Source: Spinacia oleracea | Taxonomy: Eukaryota; Streptophyta; Magnoliopsida; Caryophyllales; Amaranthaceae | DNA: 64,000 nt | Direction: 5' to 3' | NCBI RefSeq assembly: GCF_020520425.1 | Contig: NC_079487.1 | Span: 106,302,141-106,366,140 of the forward strand | In this document: positions 46,696 through 58,400 of the stretch, one piece after another | How positions within the stretch are numbered: the stretch's first letter is position 1 | Layout of the letters: the number at the start of each line of letters is the position of its first letter | The notes under the pieces: generated by a model | Database searches by the model: none | What the model saw: only the letters and a program-made list of their open reading frames with translations | Told to the model about the DNA's origin: nothing | Program-made: the position numbers and the translations under genes

Positions 46696-46899
46696 GAAAA
46701 ATAGAAATAAATACTTGAGAATAGTTTAATAGCGACATGACACGACTCGACACAAGTCACATAAAAACCAATTTGAGAGTAGTTTGAAGCACATAAGATC
46801 TCAACCAAAAATTGTTAACATTGATACTCCGTATGAGATTGTAAAATTTGTAATGCAAACAAAATGCATTGCATACCACTATATAAGCATAAAGTGACT

Positions 46900-47583
46900 T
46901 CAATTTTTAAGTTTAAACTGTGGAAGCATGTATGATATGATTATCATTTATACCACCCCTACAAACTACAGGTCAGCCAAAGATTATGAATGCTTCCACC
47001 CCACGCCTAACATTTCCAACACTCCAATTGGGCCACTCCACCACATGAATGACCCCATTTCCCTCCCACCCGTATCCATTTAAATATAACCCGAATACCC
47101 AGAACCAAACCCTAAAAACACAATCACTGATAATAAAAAATGCCAAAAAGTAAACGGGAGAAGAAGAAGAAAAGAAACAAACCACCAAAAAAACCACTGA
47201 ACATAAATTTCCAACTCATGTCACTTGCCACGTGTATATCCTTCTGGACCCCACTTTTTCTCATTGAACCCACATCTAAAGAGAGGGAAAGTAGAGAGTC
47301 AGCCACTCTCTGACCTACTCACCCCCTCCCCATTTTAGAAAAAAAGGAAAATGAATTTGTATTGATTTCCAGAATAAAATAAAAAGGAAAAAACCACTAA
47401 ATGTTTCCATATTTTTCACCCTTCACCCAACACAATACACAACACAACACAACACAACACTCATCCCATCTTTCCATCCATTTCCCCTCATTTCCGCTCT
47501 CTCCCAACTTTCTCTCTCCTCTCTCTCTTTCTCTCTCTTTGCTTTGCCCTTTTTTCCCCATTTCGCTTTCTCTCTCCGCCACC
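46900..47583 (+). promoter_or_regulatory. Promoter and 5' leader of the coiled-coil/EAR gene
   Basis: Contains a G-box CACGTG at 47229-47234 and AT-rich TATA-like words near 47078 and 47371. A CT-rich leader (47450-47580) ends in GCCACC directly before the ATG, a good plant start context. Confidence 0.55.
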
Positions 47584-50500
47584 ATGAAAGACGAGTGGTT
47601 CAGAGCTGCAATCTCCGACGACACCGTAGTCGCAGACCTCCTACTCCGCTTAAAGGAGTTCCCCTCCTCTTCATCGTCTCAAGCTTGCTCGTTTATCTTG
47701 AAGCCGCTCCCGCCGTCGTGGGGCTTACGTCAGCGCCGCTCTAAACCGCCTTCATCTTCCTCCTCTGGCGGTGACAAGAGGAGAGAGACTCGCCGTAGTC
47801 CTACTACCCCTCTTTCCTGGACTTGTGGCGGCGGGGCCGCTTCTCCTAGTGAGGGTTGTGACGAATCTCTCTCATCCCACCACATCCATCCGCCGCCGCC
47901 CGATCGGTACAGATCCAAGGTCAGTCAATTAGTCAGTTAGTTTTCCATTTTATTTTTACTTCCTTTTTCCACGGTGTCTGTCATTATAATTCCGTTTTTC
48001 TTAAAACATTCTTTTATAAAATTTGTTTCTGTTTTTAGCATTTTGAAAACAATTTCACGTCTTTTTGTCCTGTTTATGGTAGATTTACTAAAACACCCTT
48101 GTTAGTTACCCGGATCTCTCTCTCCGGCGAGCTACGACGTGTGTCAGCTGGTGAGAGTGTAAAGTCGAGATTACCCCACGAGATTTGCTTAATTACGAAT
48201 CACGTGAGTGAGAGCGTATGTGATTCTCATACCCGGAAAAGCAAGAAGAAGATGAAATGAGAGAAAGAATTCACGTTTATTCAGTTTTTTTTGTTTTCTC
48301 TCTCCTCAGCTTTCCCGGTCAGCTGTCATTCTTGTTTTCCGCTACTAATTTCTCAATTTTTTTTCTTTTTTGGGAAAATTCAAAGAACAAAATAAAAAAG
48401 AAGTTTTCTTTATAATAACTTACCCTTTTTAATTTAGTTTAATTTTTAGGAGTGGGTACGGGTGGGGGTGGGATTTGTCTGAAGTACCCTTGAAGAAGGG
48501 TTTAAGAAGTAAGGAAGGACAATATTGTCAGAAAAAGTGACATTAGTCTTTGGATGACTCCTTTTACTTTCTGATACTCCAAAAACTTACCAGTGTGGAG
48601 GAAACTTCCACTCAACGCCTCCTCTTTCTCTATGCTCAAATCTCCAAAGTACCCTCTGTAACAAATCTAATCGCCATTTTACCATTTTTTACATACAACA
48701 AGGTCAAAAAGGTCATTTTCAATGGAGAAGATATAGTTTGGGGTGGGACCCAAGTAGATTGAACAGAACTTAGAGAGGGTTGTAAGTTGGTGTGTGGCGT
48801 TTGGTCCGCGTTTGGTTTTTTAAATTGGTGCTTTTCAGTGGATTATGTGCTTACTTTCTCTCTCCTAAGGGCCTTTTATTCTGTGTAGACGCGCGCATCT
48901 CTATTCCCATGCGCCGCTCTTGAGTCAAAGGCGTCGCCGTGACACGCCGCTCATTTTCATTTTTTCTTTTTTGATTTAAATTTTTAGAAAAGGGGTTCGT
49001 GGAGTGTAGTAGTGTGCAAGCCATCCACTAGTACAATAGCACGCGTTAAGGGAGTGGAGGGAGGAAAGAGGTCACGTGAGGATGTAGGTGACAATTGATC
49101 TCACGTGACACTCACATGATAGTGCCACCGGTTTGAGTCGGTCACGTGACAACTGCACTGCGGTCAGGTTAGCTGGGCTAGCGGTTAACGGTTGCCGGTG
49201 ACCACTAGTAGCCTGCCACGTGGGTGCTGACATTTCGAAATGGGATGCGTGTGCTTTTAATCTACTGCTTGCCAGTTCTATTTCTCAGGATCAGGGCCGT
49301 CCACGACGGTGATGGATGGCGGGATCTTCTTGGGACAGTCTTAATGGGTCCCACTTCGGAGGGTGTTAATTTTTGGAAGAGGGTGGTTTGAAGTTTCATG
49401 TGAGTAATGGATGGGTCATGGGTGGGGAATTAGTTGCTTATCCAATAATCTAGGACCCACTAATTTTTCTACTCTTTTCTTCTTAATTTGTATTTTAACA
49501 AAATTTAAAAAATGTTAGGTAGGCCAAAGTTTGAATCTTTTCAATTGATGCCCCAATCTCAGATGACTTCGAAGTTTATTTTGCGGGGTCTTAAGCTGAA
49601 TTATGTTTCAAATTACACCTGTTATTATTATTCTTATTAAGTAAAATAAGGCGGACAACTTTAATCACCCTTTCGGATGAATCTCTCAAGTCCTCATCAT
49701 TATGATTGGTTGTAAGTAGTTTATTTTCGAATTTCCAAATTTGATCTTTGAACAAACCTCCCTCCCTTTCTCAATCCCTTTAAGTGGGCCCTGGTTCCAA
49801 ATATCAGTTAATCACATGTGATCTAATGCTAAAATTAGCAATGTTGGGTTATTAGAGCTTAGAGTTGTATGTTATTTGTCCAATTTGAGCAATGACTTGT
49901 GTTATGTGGGGATCATTTATTGTTTGGTGGATTATTTCTTTTTCTGAATCAAATGACAGTTATAGCATTGTGAAGTTGGTCACCAAATGATTGTCTTAAT
50001 TTCTTACTTAAATTGTTGTTTCTGTTTGAAGATCTGATTTTGGATTCTTGTACATGTATAAAAACTGACCTTTTGATGGTTGATTGTATTCAGATTTCGG
50101 CTTCCACGGAAACCCCCACCACCACCACCGCGTGCAAGAGACCGAGAAGGAAGAAGGTACTACATACTCCTCTCTTATGTTCCTCTAAGCGAATGGTGAT
50201 ATATTTTCTCGGACATGTTTTATGATGCATTTACATGTTCATTAGCTACTTTTTAAGCTTAAGAATGTGACTTTTGATTTTTATATTGAGATGATAATTC
50301 TGTTTCATAACGCTGTGATGATCTTATGCGCGTTTGTTTAAATTGACTTTGCCAGACATTTGCCGAGCTTAGAGAAGAGGAGAGTTCATTGATGAAAGAG
50401 AGGACATATTTGAAAAAGGTTGGTTTTGTTGGACTTGGTCAGAGTTTTCGTTGGTTTCTTTTTTCTAGAGACAATTCACTGATTACAATTCTATGTATGT

Positions 50501-51109
50501 CTCTAACAGGAGTTGGCTACATTACGCGTAACATTGAAACAGGAGAGATCAATAAATGAGAATTTGAAGAGAATTAAGGTGTGTTTGGTTTTTTCTGATG
50601 CACCCTCCAGTTTGTCCTTAACTCTAAAGTTAATCATTAGTCCATTCTTGTGTGCTTTCTTGAAATTGTCTCTAGTCTTTAGGCCTTTAAAGATGAAGCT
50701 GATGTGCTGGTGTATAAAAGTCAAAGTCAATTCCCGAATTTGATTCATAAATATATGTCTTCTGAGTTCTGAGTTCTGAGTTTTTGCCTATAAATGCTTG
50801 ATGCAAATGTTGGTTAATTCTTGGGTGGTGTATAAGATATTTACTCAATTTTTTGATGTGTTTGATCTACAGCTTGACATAAAAGTAGAAAGCAGAATAA
50901 AATCAGAAGCAAATTCAATTGAAGAACGTAATAACGGAATATCAGAAGCAGCCTCTTCGAGTGTATTGAATAAAGTGGAGGATGGTTCAGAGCCTGATTC
51001 ATTCCCATCAAACACATCCCATGAGTCCTCGTTTGTGCTACCTGATCTAAATATGGTGCCAGATGAGGATACTGTTGGTTGGATTGAGCTGAAGAAACGA
51101 AGTTTCTAA
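47584..51109 (+). CDS. Plant protein with basic stretch, coiled coil and DLNxxP motif (5 exons)
   Basis: Exons 47584-47919, 50094-50156, 50356-50418, 50510-50578 and 50873-51109 all join in phase 0 at GT/AG sites and encode 255 residues. I chose ATG 47584 (GCCACC ATG) over an in-frame ATG at 47401 that would add only a CT-rich leader read-through. The N-terminus MKDEWFRAAISDDTVVADLLLRL is followed by a Ser/Arg-rich low-complexity part. A basic stretch CKRPRRKK (possible nuclear signal) then leads into a predicted coiled coil, FAELREEESSLMKERTYLKK onward to NLKRIKLDI. The acidic C-terminus holds VLPDLNMVPDED, a DLNxxP EAR-type repression motif. I do not recognise a named family. Nuclear co-repressor or adaptor activity is inference. 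Intron 1 is 2.2 kb and carries a G-box cluster. Confidence 0.83.
49073..49222. promoter_or_regulatory. G-box cluster in intron 1
   Basis: Four CACGTG palindromes lie at 49073, 49102, 49143 and 49217 within 150 bp. Others are in the same intron at 48201 and in the promoter at 47229. G-boxes bind bZIP and bHLH factors, so an intronic enhancer or alternative promoter is plausible. Confidence 0.6.
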
Positions 51110-52686
51110 TGTCTCAATTTTTACCAACATTTGAAGGTAGCTAACTGTTTGTAAGGTTTATTAATGGATGGCGCTTTGTTCAACTGTTGAATGACTGAAG
51201 AGCCCTCCCATAAGGCAGGCAGGTGTAATTAGTTAATTACGGCATGAGTTAGGGGATTCACTTTGTTATTTACTGCCCAGATGCTAATACATATCTGGGA
51301 AACCAGGAAAAAAGCTTAGTATTCAGTAGTTGTTAGATAAATATACGGAGAGGAGATACTCAAATGTTCCTTCTTTTTTATCTTTTTCACTCAGGTTTTC
51401 TACGATCTTTCTTTGTTCACTGCTGCTCCAAGAATTCTTTGGGGGTAAGCCGGTTAGCTTTATTTGCTTATGGAACAAAATACGTAGACTTTATGTATTC
51501 TGTGCCATTATATTCTTTCCTTATCAGTTGTACAATAGATTTTAGAATATATATTTTTTTGCTTTCTTGCTTACATTAGGGAAAGTACAATTATGGATTC
51601 TCACACCGCCTTTCTGGGCTCGAACCTGGGTTTTTTAGTTCCTTCTACTGTTGATTTGTAGTAACAATACAATTGCGAGAACAATAGTAACAAGACAACT
51701 AACAAAGGGCGAAATATATCACGTGCTAGTGTGTGAAAATAGCAATATGAAGAGAGAGTGGGAGAAGGGGAAAAAATACAAGTCAAAAAAAGAGTTTCTT
51801 AAAATTCAAAGATTCAGCTTTTAGTTTGGTAATCTGAACGAATGAGTAAAATTGGTATGTTTATTGGTAAGCATCAAACAAGTGATGCTGAGCTGCTTGC
51901 ACAAAGAAAAACATTTGAATCTCGTGAGTAAAAAAGTTGACCATTTAATTTGTTTCCTAACTCATTTATTTTTGTTTTACAAATTTTGAAGAATATGTCA
52001 AAATATAAATTAAAAATTAAAAATTAAAAATTAAAAGAAACAGTGTGGTCCAACGATGACTTTGTAAATGGTCTAGGTGGCCTGAATAGTTGTCACGGTG
52101 TTCCCCACTTTGTGTGGAAGCTTCATGCCTTTGTTGTGAAGTCATGACAACATTGGGCCTTTTTTTATTTCTAATGGGGTGAATGTTGGGCCTCAATTTG
52201 GGCTTGTTGTAGAAATAAAAATAGAGGAATAAAATGAGTTTTGACCCGGGTCCGAGTCCGACAGCTGAACTACCACCGACTAATAAAAGGAAAAAGAAAA
52301 GGGGGTGAAGTAAAGAAGACAACATGAAAACATCCACAAACGTTTTTGAGTTGGTTGACTTGAAATGATAGTTTGGTAAATGAAGAGTTGCATTTCAAGT
52401 GTCGGCCCTTCCTTTTTCTTACATTCCAACTCCAATAAATAATCGAGGAGATGCGAATGGATTTTTTTATTAAAAAAAGTCTTAGTTTCTCAATTTAGTA
52501 TACTTTTTTTGACGGGATCAATTTTGTGTACTCGTGTTGTTTGTGAATCGACTTTAGCCCCCCTCTTTTTAGATTACTAGTTTTAACTTTTGATTTTATT
52601 TACTTTGTATTATTTTTAAGTTTGGTTTTAATTAACCCGGTAATTGTTTCATTTTAAAGAAACATTATTTAAGAAATCTACAAATA
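51110..52686. other. 3' flank of the coiled-coil/EAR gene and spacer
   Basis: Includes the 3' UTR (to perhaps 51330-51600) and AT-rich sequence. Frames here show no domain. Confidence 0.45.
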
Positions 52687-53014
52687 CTCCTTCCGTCCCG
52701 GAATACTTGACCTGTTTTCCTTATCGGGCCGTCCCTTAATACTTGACCTGTTTCTAAAAATGGAAATATTCTAACAATATTATATTATTTCTCACTCCAC
52801 CCCTATTAACCCACCTACCTCCTACTCCATACAAAAAATAATTAAAAATCCAACCCCTACTCTCCCCCAACCCCACCCCTTTACACATTTCCCACTAACT
52901 ACATTAAAATAATACCCCACTATCAACTACTACCTATTAAATTAAATAAGTCAATTCAAGTCCCTTAAACTCTGTGCCGGTCAAACCGGGTCGAGTATTC
53001 CGAGACGGAGGGAG
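52687..53014. mobile_element. Stowaway MITE
   Basis: Ends CTCCTTCCGTCCCGGAATACT and the complement CTCCCTCCGTCTCGGAATACT, TA flanks, 328 bp. Confidence 0.87.
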
Positions 53015-53818
53015 TACATAGTAGCACAACCAACGATTAAAGTGTCAGGAAAAATTAAACAAAGATTAAAGAGGAAAACCTTTTTCAAAAACAGTTAATT
53101 TTTCTTGTACTCTTCATTTTCTTGTTCTGAAAAACGTAGAATATTCTTCATCTTTTGACGCCTTGTTTGCAGGGAAGTCATGGAAAGAGAAGAGAAGAGA
53201 AGAAATGAGGTAGCAAAAGATCAGAGAAGTGAAGTGTGAGGAAAGAAGAAGTAAAATGAAGTGATGTGGGTAAGCGACACGTACCAAAATCAACAGTAAA
53301 TTTATGTACTACATTAAAATGGTGATCTGAATAACTCCTTAGGGAGTTAGGGCTAGCTTTAAGTTTCGAAACAGTATATCAGATTAGAGTGCAAAGAAAC
53401 AACTTAGGAGAGAGAAAGATAGTGCATCTTTTTGGGTAGAATGCTTGAAAGATCTTGATACTCCGTAGTGAAAGAATGGGAAGAGTCATCATTGATCAAC
53501 TATGGAAAAAATGTCAGATGTCTTCCATCAATAAATAACACATGCTGGTTGTATGTAAATAAAGAGAAGAGGTTTTGTCAACTAATTGAAAATAAATGGA
53601 GGGTTAAATGAGCATAAAAATTACGACAAAACATGTAGGTTTACTCGGCTTTTTTATATAACAAGATAAGAAAAAATAACAAATAAGCTTGTTTGGTGGA
53701 GTTGATTGAGAACCCACTTGTCACTTGGAGGCCAGCTCCACCAACATGTGTTGATTCAGTAAGTTATTTCTTCTTCCAATTAAAAAGTAGTAACAAATAC
53801 GAAGTACACAGTATTGTA
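53015..53818. other. Spacer
   Basis: Purine-rich in places (GAAGAGAAGAG near 53184). No gene was recognised. Confidence 0.4.
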
Positions 53819-54144
53819 CTCCCTCCGTCTTTTTTTTTTTTTTTTTACGTATTCCATTTTGGATGTTTCATTTTGTTGTTTACATTTCCTTTTATATTAT
53901 CACATAATGCATTAATATTCTATCAAAATTTGTGCCGAAATATTATTTTAACCAATTAAATTCATTGGACATTAAATATTTCTCATTTTCCCAATGTCAG
54001 ATTTTTGATAAAAGTGAAAACATTATAAATAAACGTAATTTTTCTTGTTTAAATAAAAAAGTTGAGGAATCTCAATGCACATTAAATAGTCGTTAAATCG
54101 CGTGAAAAACATCAAACGTAAAAAACAAAAAGAGACGGAGGGAG
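53819..54144. mobile_element. Stowaway MITE
   Basis: Ends CTCCCTCCGTCTTTTT and the complement CTCCCTCCGTCTCTTTTTG, TA flanks. The 88-codon frame crossing the left end is spurious. Confidence 0.82.
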
Positions 54145-55416
54145 TATTTCATAAGAATATGAAATCATATTCTAAACATAACCTATATTGTATACCCTCT
54201 CCATTAATATGTTTTGTTTAACTATTTGTTTATTAATATGTGATAACTGACTAAGATGGAACATATTAGTGTATTTCTCCATAGAAATAAAGGTACCTCG
54301 TAAAGCTATTTTTACTATCTTTTGTCCCGCTTTTTAGCTCAAGTTTCTTTTTGATGGCCATAAGCCCATAATGGCTTAAAAAATTAGTTACTCAATACCT
54401 TCAATTTAAAGCTGATCAAATGGACGGTCAATGGTCATACTGTATCAGTTCTTTCATCGCATTATATCAACTAGTCATGTCAACACATAGAGCGGTCCAA
54501 TTTTTATGCCAAAAATCCACGATTCTGGGCAATTCAGACCGAGCAAAATGTACACACAAAAATATCTTGAGCTGCCCAGAACTCGTAGTATAAAAAATTA
54601 AAAATAGGCCAGGCCTGAAAATAGGAACCAGAAAGTCTGCCTAAAACTGGGCACTTTTAGCACCAGATCAGCAAGTCGAACTACATAAACTCCGATCTAG
54701 TTTTGTCCGGTCTAGTCTTAATTTTTCTGATCTGATCTAATGAGCAATACGAATAAGGAAACATGGAGTAACAATTTTTTACCTTATTCAATACAGAAAT
54801 TGCAAATCTTTACCAATGCACAAATCCCCAAAAAAGGTAGTATTAAGATTTATAGATCTGGAGTAAAACTTTATAACTTGCTTGAGTCACAAGTTTATAT
54901 ATTTCTAACAAATCCACTCGCTGAGCATATTTTCGCAAGTAGGTTTGTAATGGCAAATAAACAACATTTTTTGAAGTGGTGGGAAAATGTGAAATGGGAA
55001 TCATCATTGATTTTTGAATAGTTGAATATCATGTCAGGCAAGCTGTTCACCCTCTCGAAAGTCGAAACCATGAATTTATCTCTAACAAAAATTATATTTT
55101 TAATTGTATAGTATTTTTTAAGGAATAGTCTGGTGCTTCTGAACATTGATGAATGTATATACACAAACTGTTTCTACTTGTCTGGAAACTGGGCTGGGCT
55201 TACGGCCCAGTTAAAGACACAGAAAATGCAAACTCCAAAAAGGAAAAGGAAAAGGAAAAGGAAAAAGAAAAAGGAAATAGAAGAGAGGATCTTAATTCTT
55301 AAGGTTTCAAAAATCAATCATGGGAAGTGTTGATACCTTTAACAGCAGCACAGGTATATCCAAGAGTTAAACTAAAATTGAGTTTGAGACACCAATTAGA
55401 GGAGATGCCAGAACCA
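54145..55416. other. Spacer and 3' flank of ALF4
   Basis: Mostly AT-rich. An AGGAAAA-type purine repeat lies at 55236-55275, and a GGGCTTACGGCCCA word at 55196. The end nearest 55416 is the ALF4 3' UTR. Confidence 0.4.
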
Positions 55417-58400
55417 TCATGACTGTTTAATGTTCTCTTCGACAAGCTCAATACAGCGGTGTGTAACGAACAGAAGAGGGTTCAATCCACACATTATGTC
55501 CATTGCAAGTTGCTCGTTATCATTCTTGTTCTCTGCGGCACTTATGCTCATCACCAAAGTTCTTAGAGGCAGAAGCCACTCGTTGTAGACCTTCTCTAAT
55601 TTGTTTCTAGACAATACTCCTGTGTAGTTTGTCTTTCCTGTGTCAACATATATATCAATGTCAGAGTTCAACCTTCTTGCACCAAAGCTCATGAAAATCA
55701 AAGTGCATAGCGACATTCAGACTTCAACCTATTCATTCACAAAGGGGTTAAGAGGGGGGCAGGGAGTTCATGTATACATATTTGGATTGTAATAATATAG
55801 TTGTGACAACCATGCGGTGACTCAAGCATGTGATCATTATACTTTGACGAAAACAGCAAATGATGAATTTAAAAGCAACAAAATACAAATTCAAACTCCA
55901 CTAGTTACTCAAGTTATCTAAACAAACAGTGCCAAATACAAGGAAACACATATTTCTATTTTAGCTGATATACTCAAGGAGCATTAATAATTGTAGTATT
56001 GCGTCCTTCATAGTTCATATGGTATGAAAAGTTGTGCAGCTAAGTAAAAAAGTACATTGTCGCTGTGAGGAGCTTTGGGCAAAAGCATACTGGCGACTTG
56101 TTGGGTTCGCATTATACATGATATAAGGCTTTTCAACCACAGTGACAGGGCCCTTCGTAAGTGAGGGTAAGGCTTTTGTTCAGGCTCATTGGCACCAGGC
56201 TCTATCTAATTAAGGTTTGAACAGGGATCCAAATCATATTAAGTTGTCTCAGGCTTTAGATGGGTCATAAATTAGAGTAGAGTGCTTGATTAAGAGGGAC
56301 ATCATCTATTTGGGTCCAATCATGATACCTTATCCCAGGGGAGTTACACAAATAATAGCACACAAGTTGTGGCTTGAACTTGCATGTAACCTTCAGGTAA
56401 TACGTGCCATTGCATTACCTTGTCATGTGCCCTCTAAGGCAGACCTCAGAGACGACTCCAATTTGTGGAAATCGCATCCTTATTCGACTACCATGCAAAT
56501 GGACAGCAGACCACGCATGCCCTTGTTATCCAAAGTTCTATCAAATATTAGTCTTCAGGGATTGCAGAAGCTAACTATTCATATGCAGGGTGACAAAGGA
56601 GACTGATCCATCAAAGTGCTAATAGGATATCTCGCAAAAGTTGCAACAGAACTTGATAGCAAAGTGAGGTGAGATTGCACATACCCAGGCATCCTAGACC
56701 CTCTTATGTCGATTGTTTCTGTTAGTCCAATGCACTTCATAACAGAAACGCGTTTGTATTGGGTATGGGTACATTTCCAACTTTTTAAAAGCCATGATTA
56801 ATATTTTTGGAAATAGGGACTTTGTCCTATAAAGTGAGACATGGTTTCAACATTCAAGGATATGACATTCATTAAATTTATTTAAGATTTAAAAAGACAT
56901 TTGCATGCTTGCAAATATATACGCATTGCCATACACTATCAGAGTATCAGTTGACTTGTTAGAATATGTATCTCAACCCTATTTCTAACACATTACTTTC
57001 TGTCCTCTCTCCCTGGCTTTTATATCTTTCTTTTCCATGTGTTCTACTGAAAAAAGAAGTGTCAGGTACGGACTTAATACCCTTACGGGGTGTTGAGGCT
57101 TTGACATAAGTACATAAAAAGAAGTCTCTGAGTACCATAGTTCCTTATTATGAGTTATCCACTCCAGAATGCTAGCCACAATACAAAATACTAAGTACCT
57201 CTTACAACTCTAGATTAATCAAAACTCACCAAGGAGAACTCTTATACACCGTCAAGAACTCAAGATCTTGTTTCAAGATTTGCCTTCCGGCTGCTGGCAC
57301 TTCTCAGGCAGATAGTTACATTACAAGATTTACAGACTTTGTATCAAGCACGGCATCTGGATCTCAAAACAATACTTAGCAGCAACAATTTCTATGATTT
57401 AAGGTAACCCTTTGTTACATACGGAGTATACCCTAAATCCCTAATGTAAGAAAAGTGCACAATGTAGGAAGATCAGGCCATACACCAGGCCAAAGCCAAG
57501 CCCACTATCCACCTCACTTACGTCCAGAACAGGGGGGAGGACGTGAATGGGAATTTGGCTAATTCAGTTAGAGGACTCTTGATCAGGGAGGCAGAGGAAG
57601 AAGAGTATCACGTAAGGGAGTTGGTTCGAACAGTGTGAGGGGACATAAAGTTCTGTGATAAAGAGTGGAATTTGGGAAGGGTATAACTAAAAAAATCATT
57701 CAGTATTTTTACTTACATTTTGGGAGTGCCCCTACCACTCTAATGTTTTCGAATGAACTGCATCTGACATTTCTGATGAATCTCATATTTTCCCTATCTT
57801 TCTTCTTTCTATTTTTCAGTTATTAATTAATCAGTGGTTTCTGTGTGTCAAGACTTCAAAAGCATTCTTACTAAACCCAATACAAAGCCTCCCAGGCACA
57901 CCCCAATCTACTCGCCTTCTGGCATCATGTGGTTCTTTATAGACACAAGTTGCAGGTTTTGGACTTTTGGCTCATCCTCACCAGAAATAACTTCCGGAAC
58001 GAGCATCCTGTTGGGACATCTCCATACACCCTAGATCCTTGATTATTTGTTTTTTCATCTCAGTCACTTTGTCTCCATACGTTATGGACTTAGTTTGGCT
58101 ATTATGCCTAATTGCCTGTTGCTCCCAGGTCCAAAAACCATACTTAGGTATTCTCAAAATCAAGCCAAATCCCCAAGGAACCCTTCTCTACCCTACTCTG
58201 ACTCTTTGGTTCTATGATACCCTACTTGTTCATGAGTAATTATCCCACATGTTAAGTGTGTAACAGACTTGGGACCAAGGAATCATAGTGATACCTAATA
58301 AACCTAAATCAGAATATATGGCCCCCTGTTCATAGAAATTTACAGCAAGAAGGCTTTGGCTCATCATACATGCAACTTACAGTATCCAAAGCAACTTTAT

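Noticed and set aside
47401..47583. Upstream in-frame ATG extending the coiled-coil/EAR protein by 61 residues
   Set aside because: The added part is Ser/Pro/Leu/His read-through of a CT-rich leader. The ATG at 47584 has a better context and begins conserved-looking sequence.
51600..51660. GGTTCGAGCCC on the minus strand, resembling a Pol III B box, suggesting a SINE or tRNA
   Set aside because: No A box at the right distance, no cloverleaf, and no poly-A or poly-T tail was found.
52017..52337. 106-codon minus-strand frame with a hydrophobic start
   Set aside because: No family match, no splice context, and the composition is that of AT-rich spacer.
57834..58239. Short frames on both strands in the ALF4 intron, at first taken for copia gag or integrase
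   Set aside because: No zinc knuckle, DTG or DDE motif could be placed, so the identity is unsupported.
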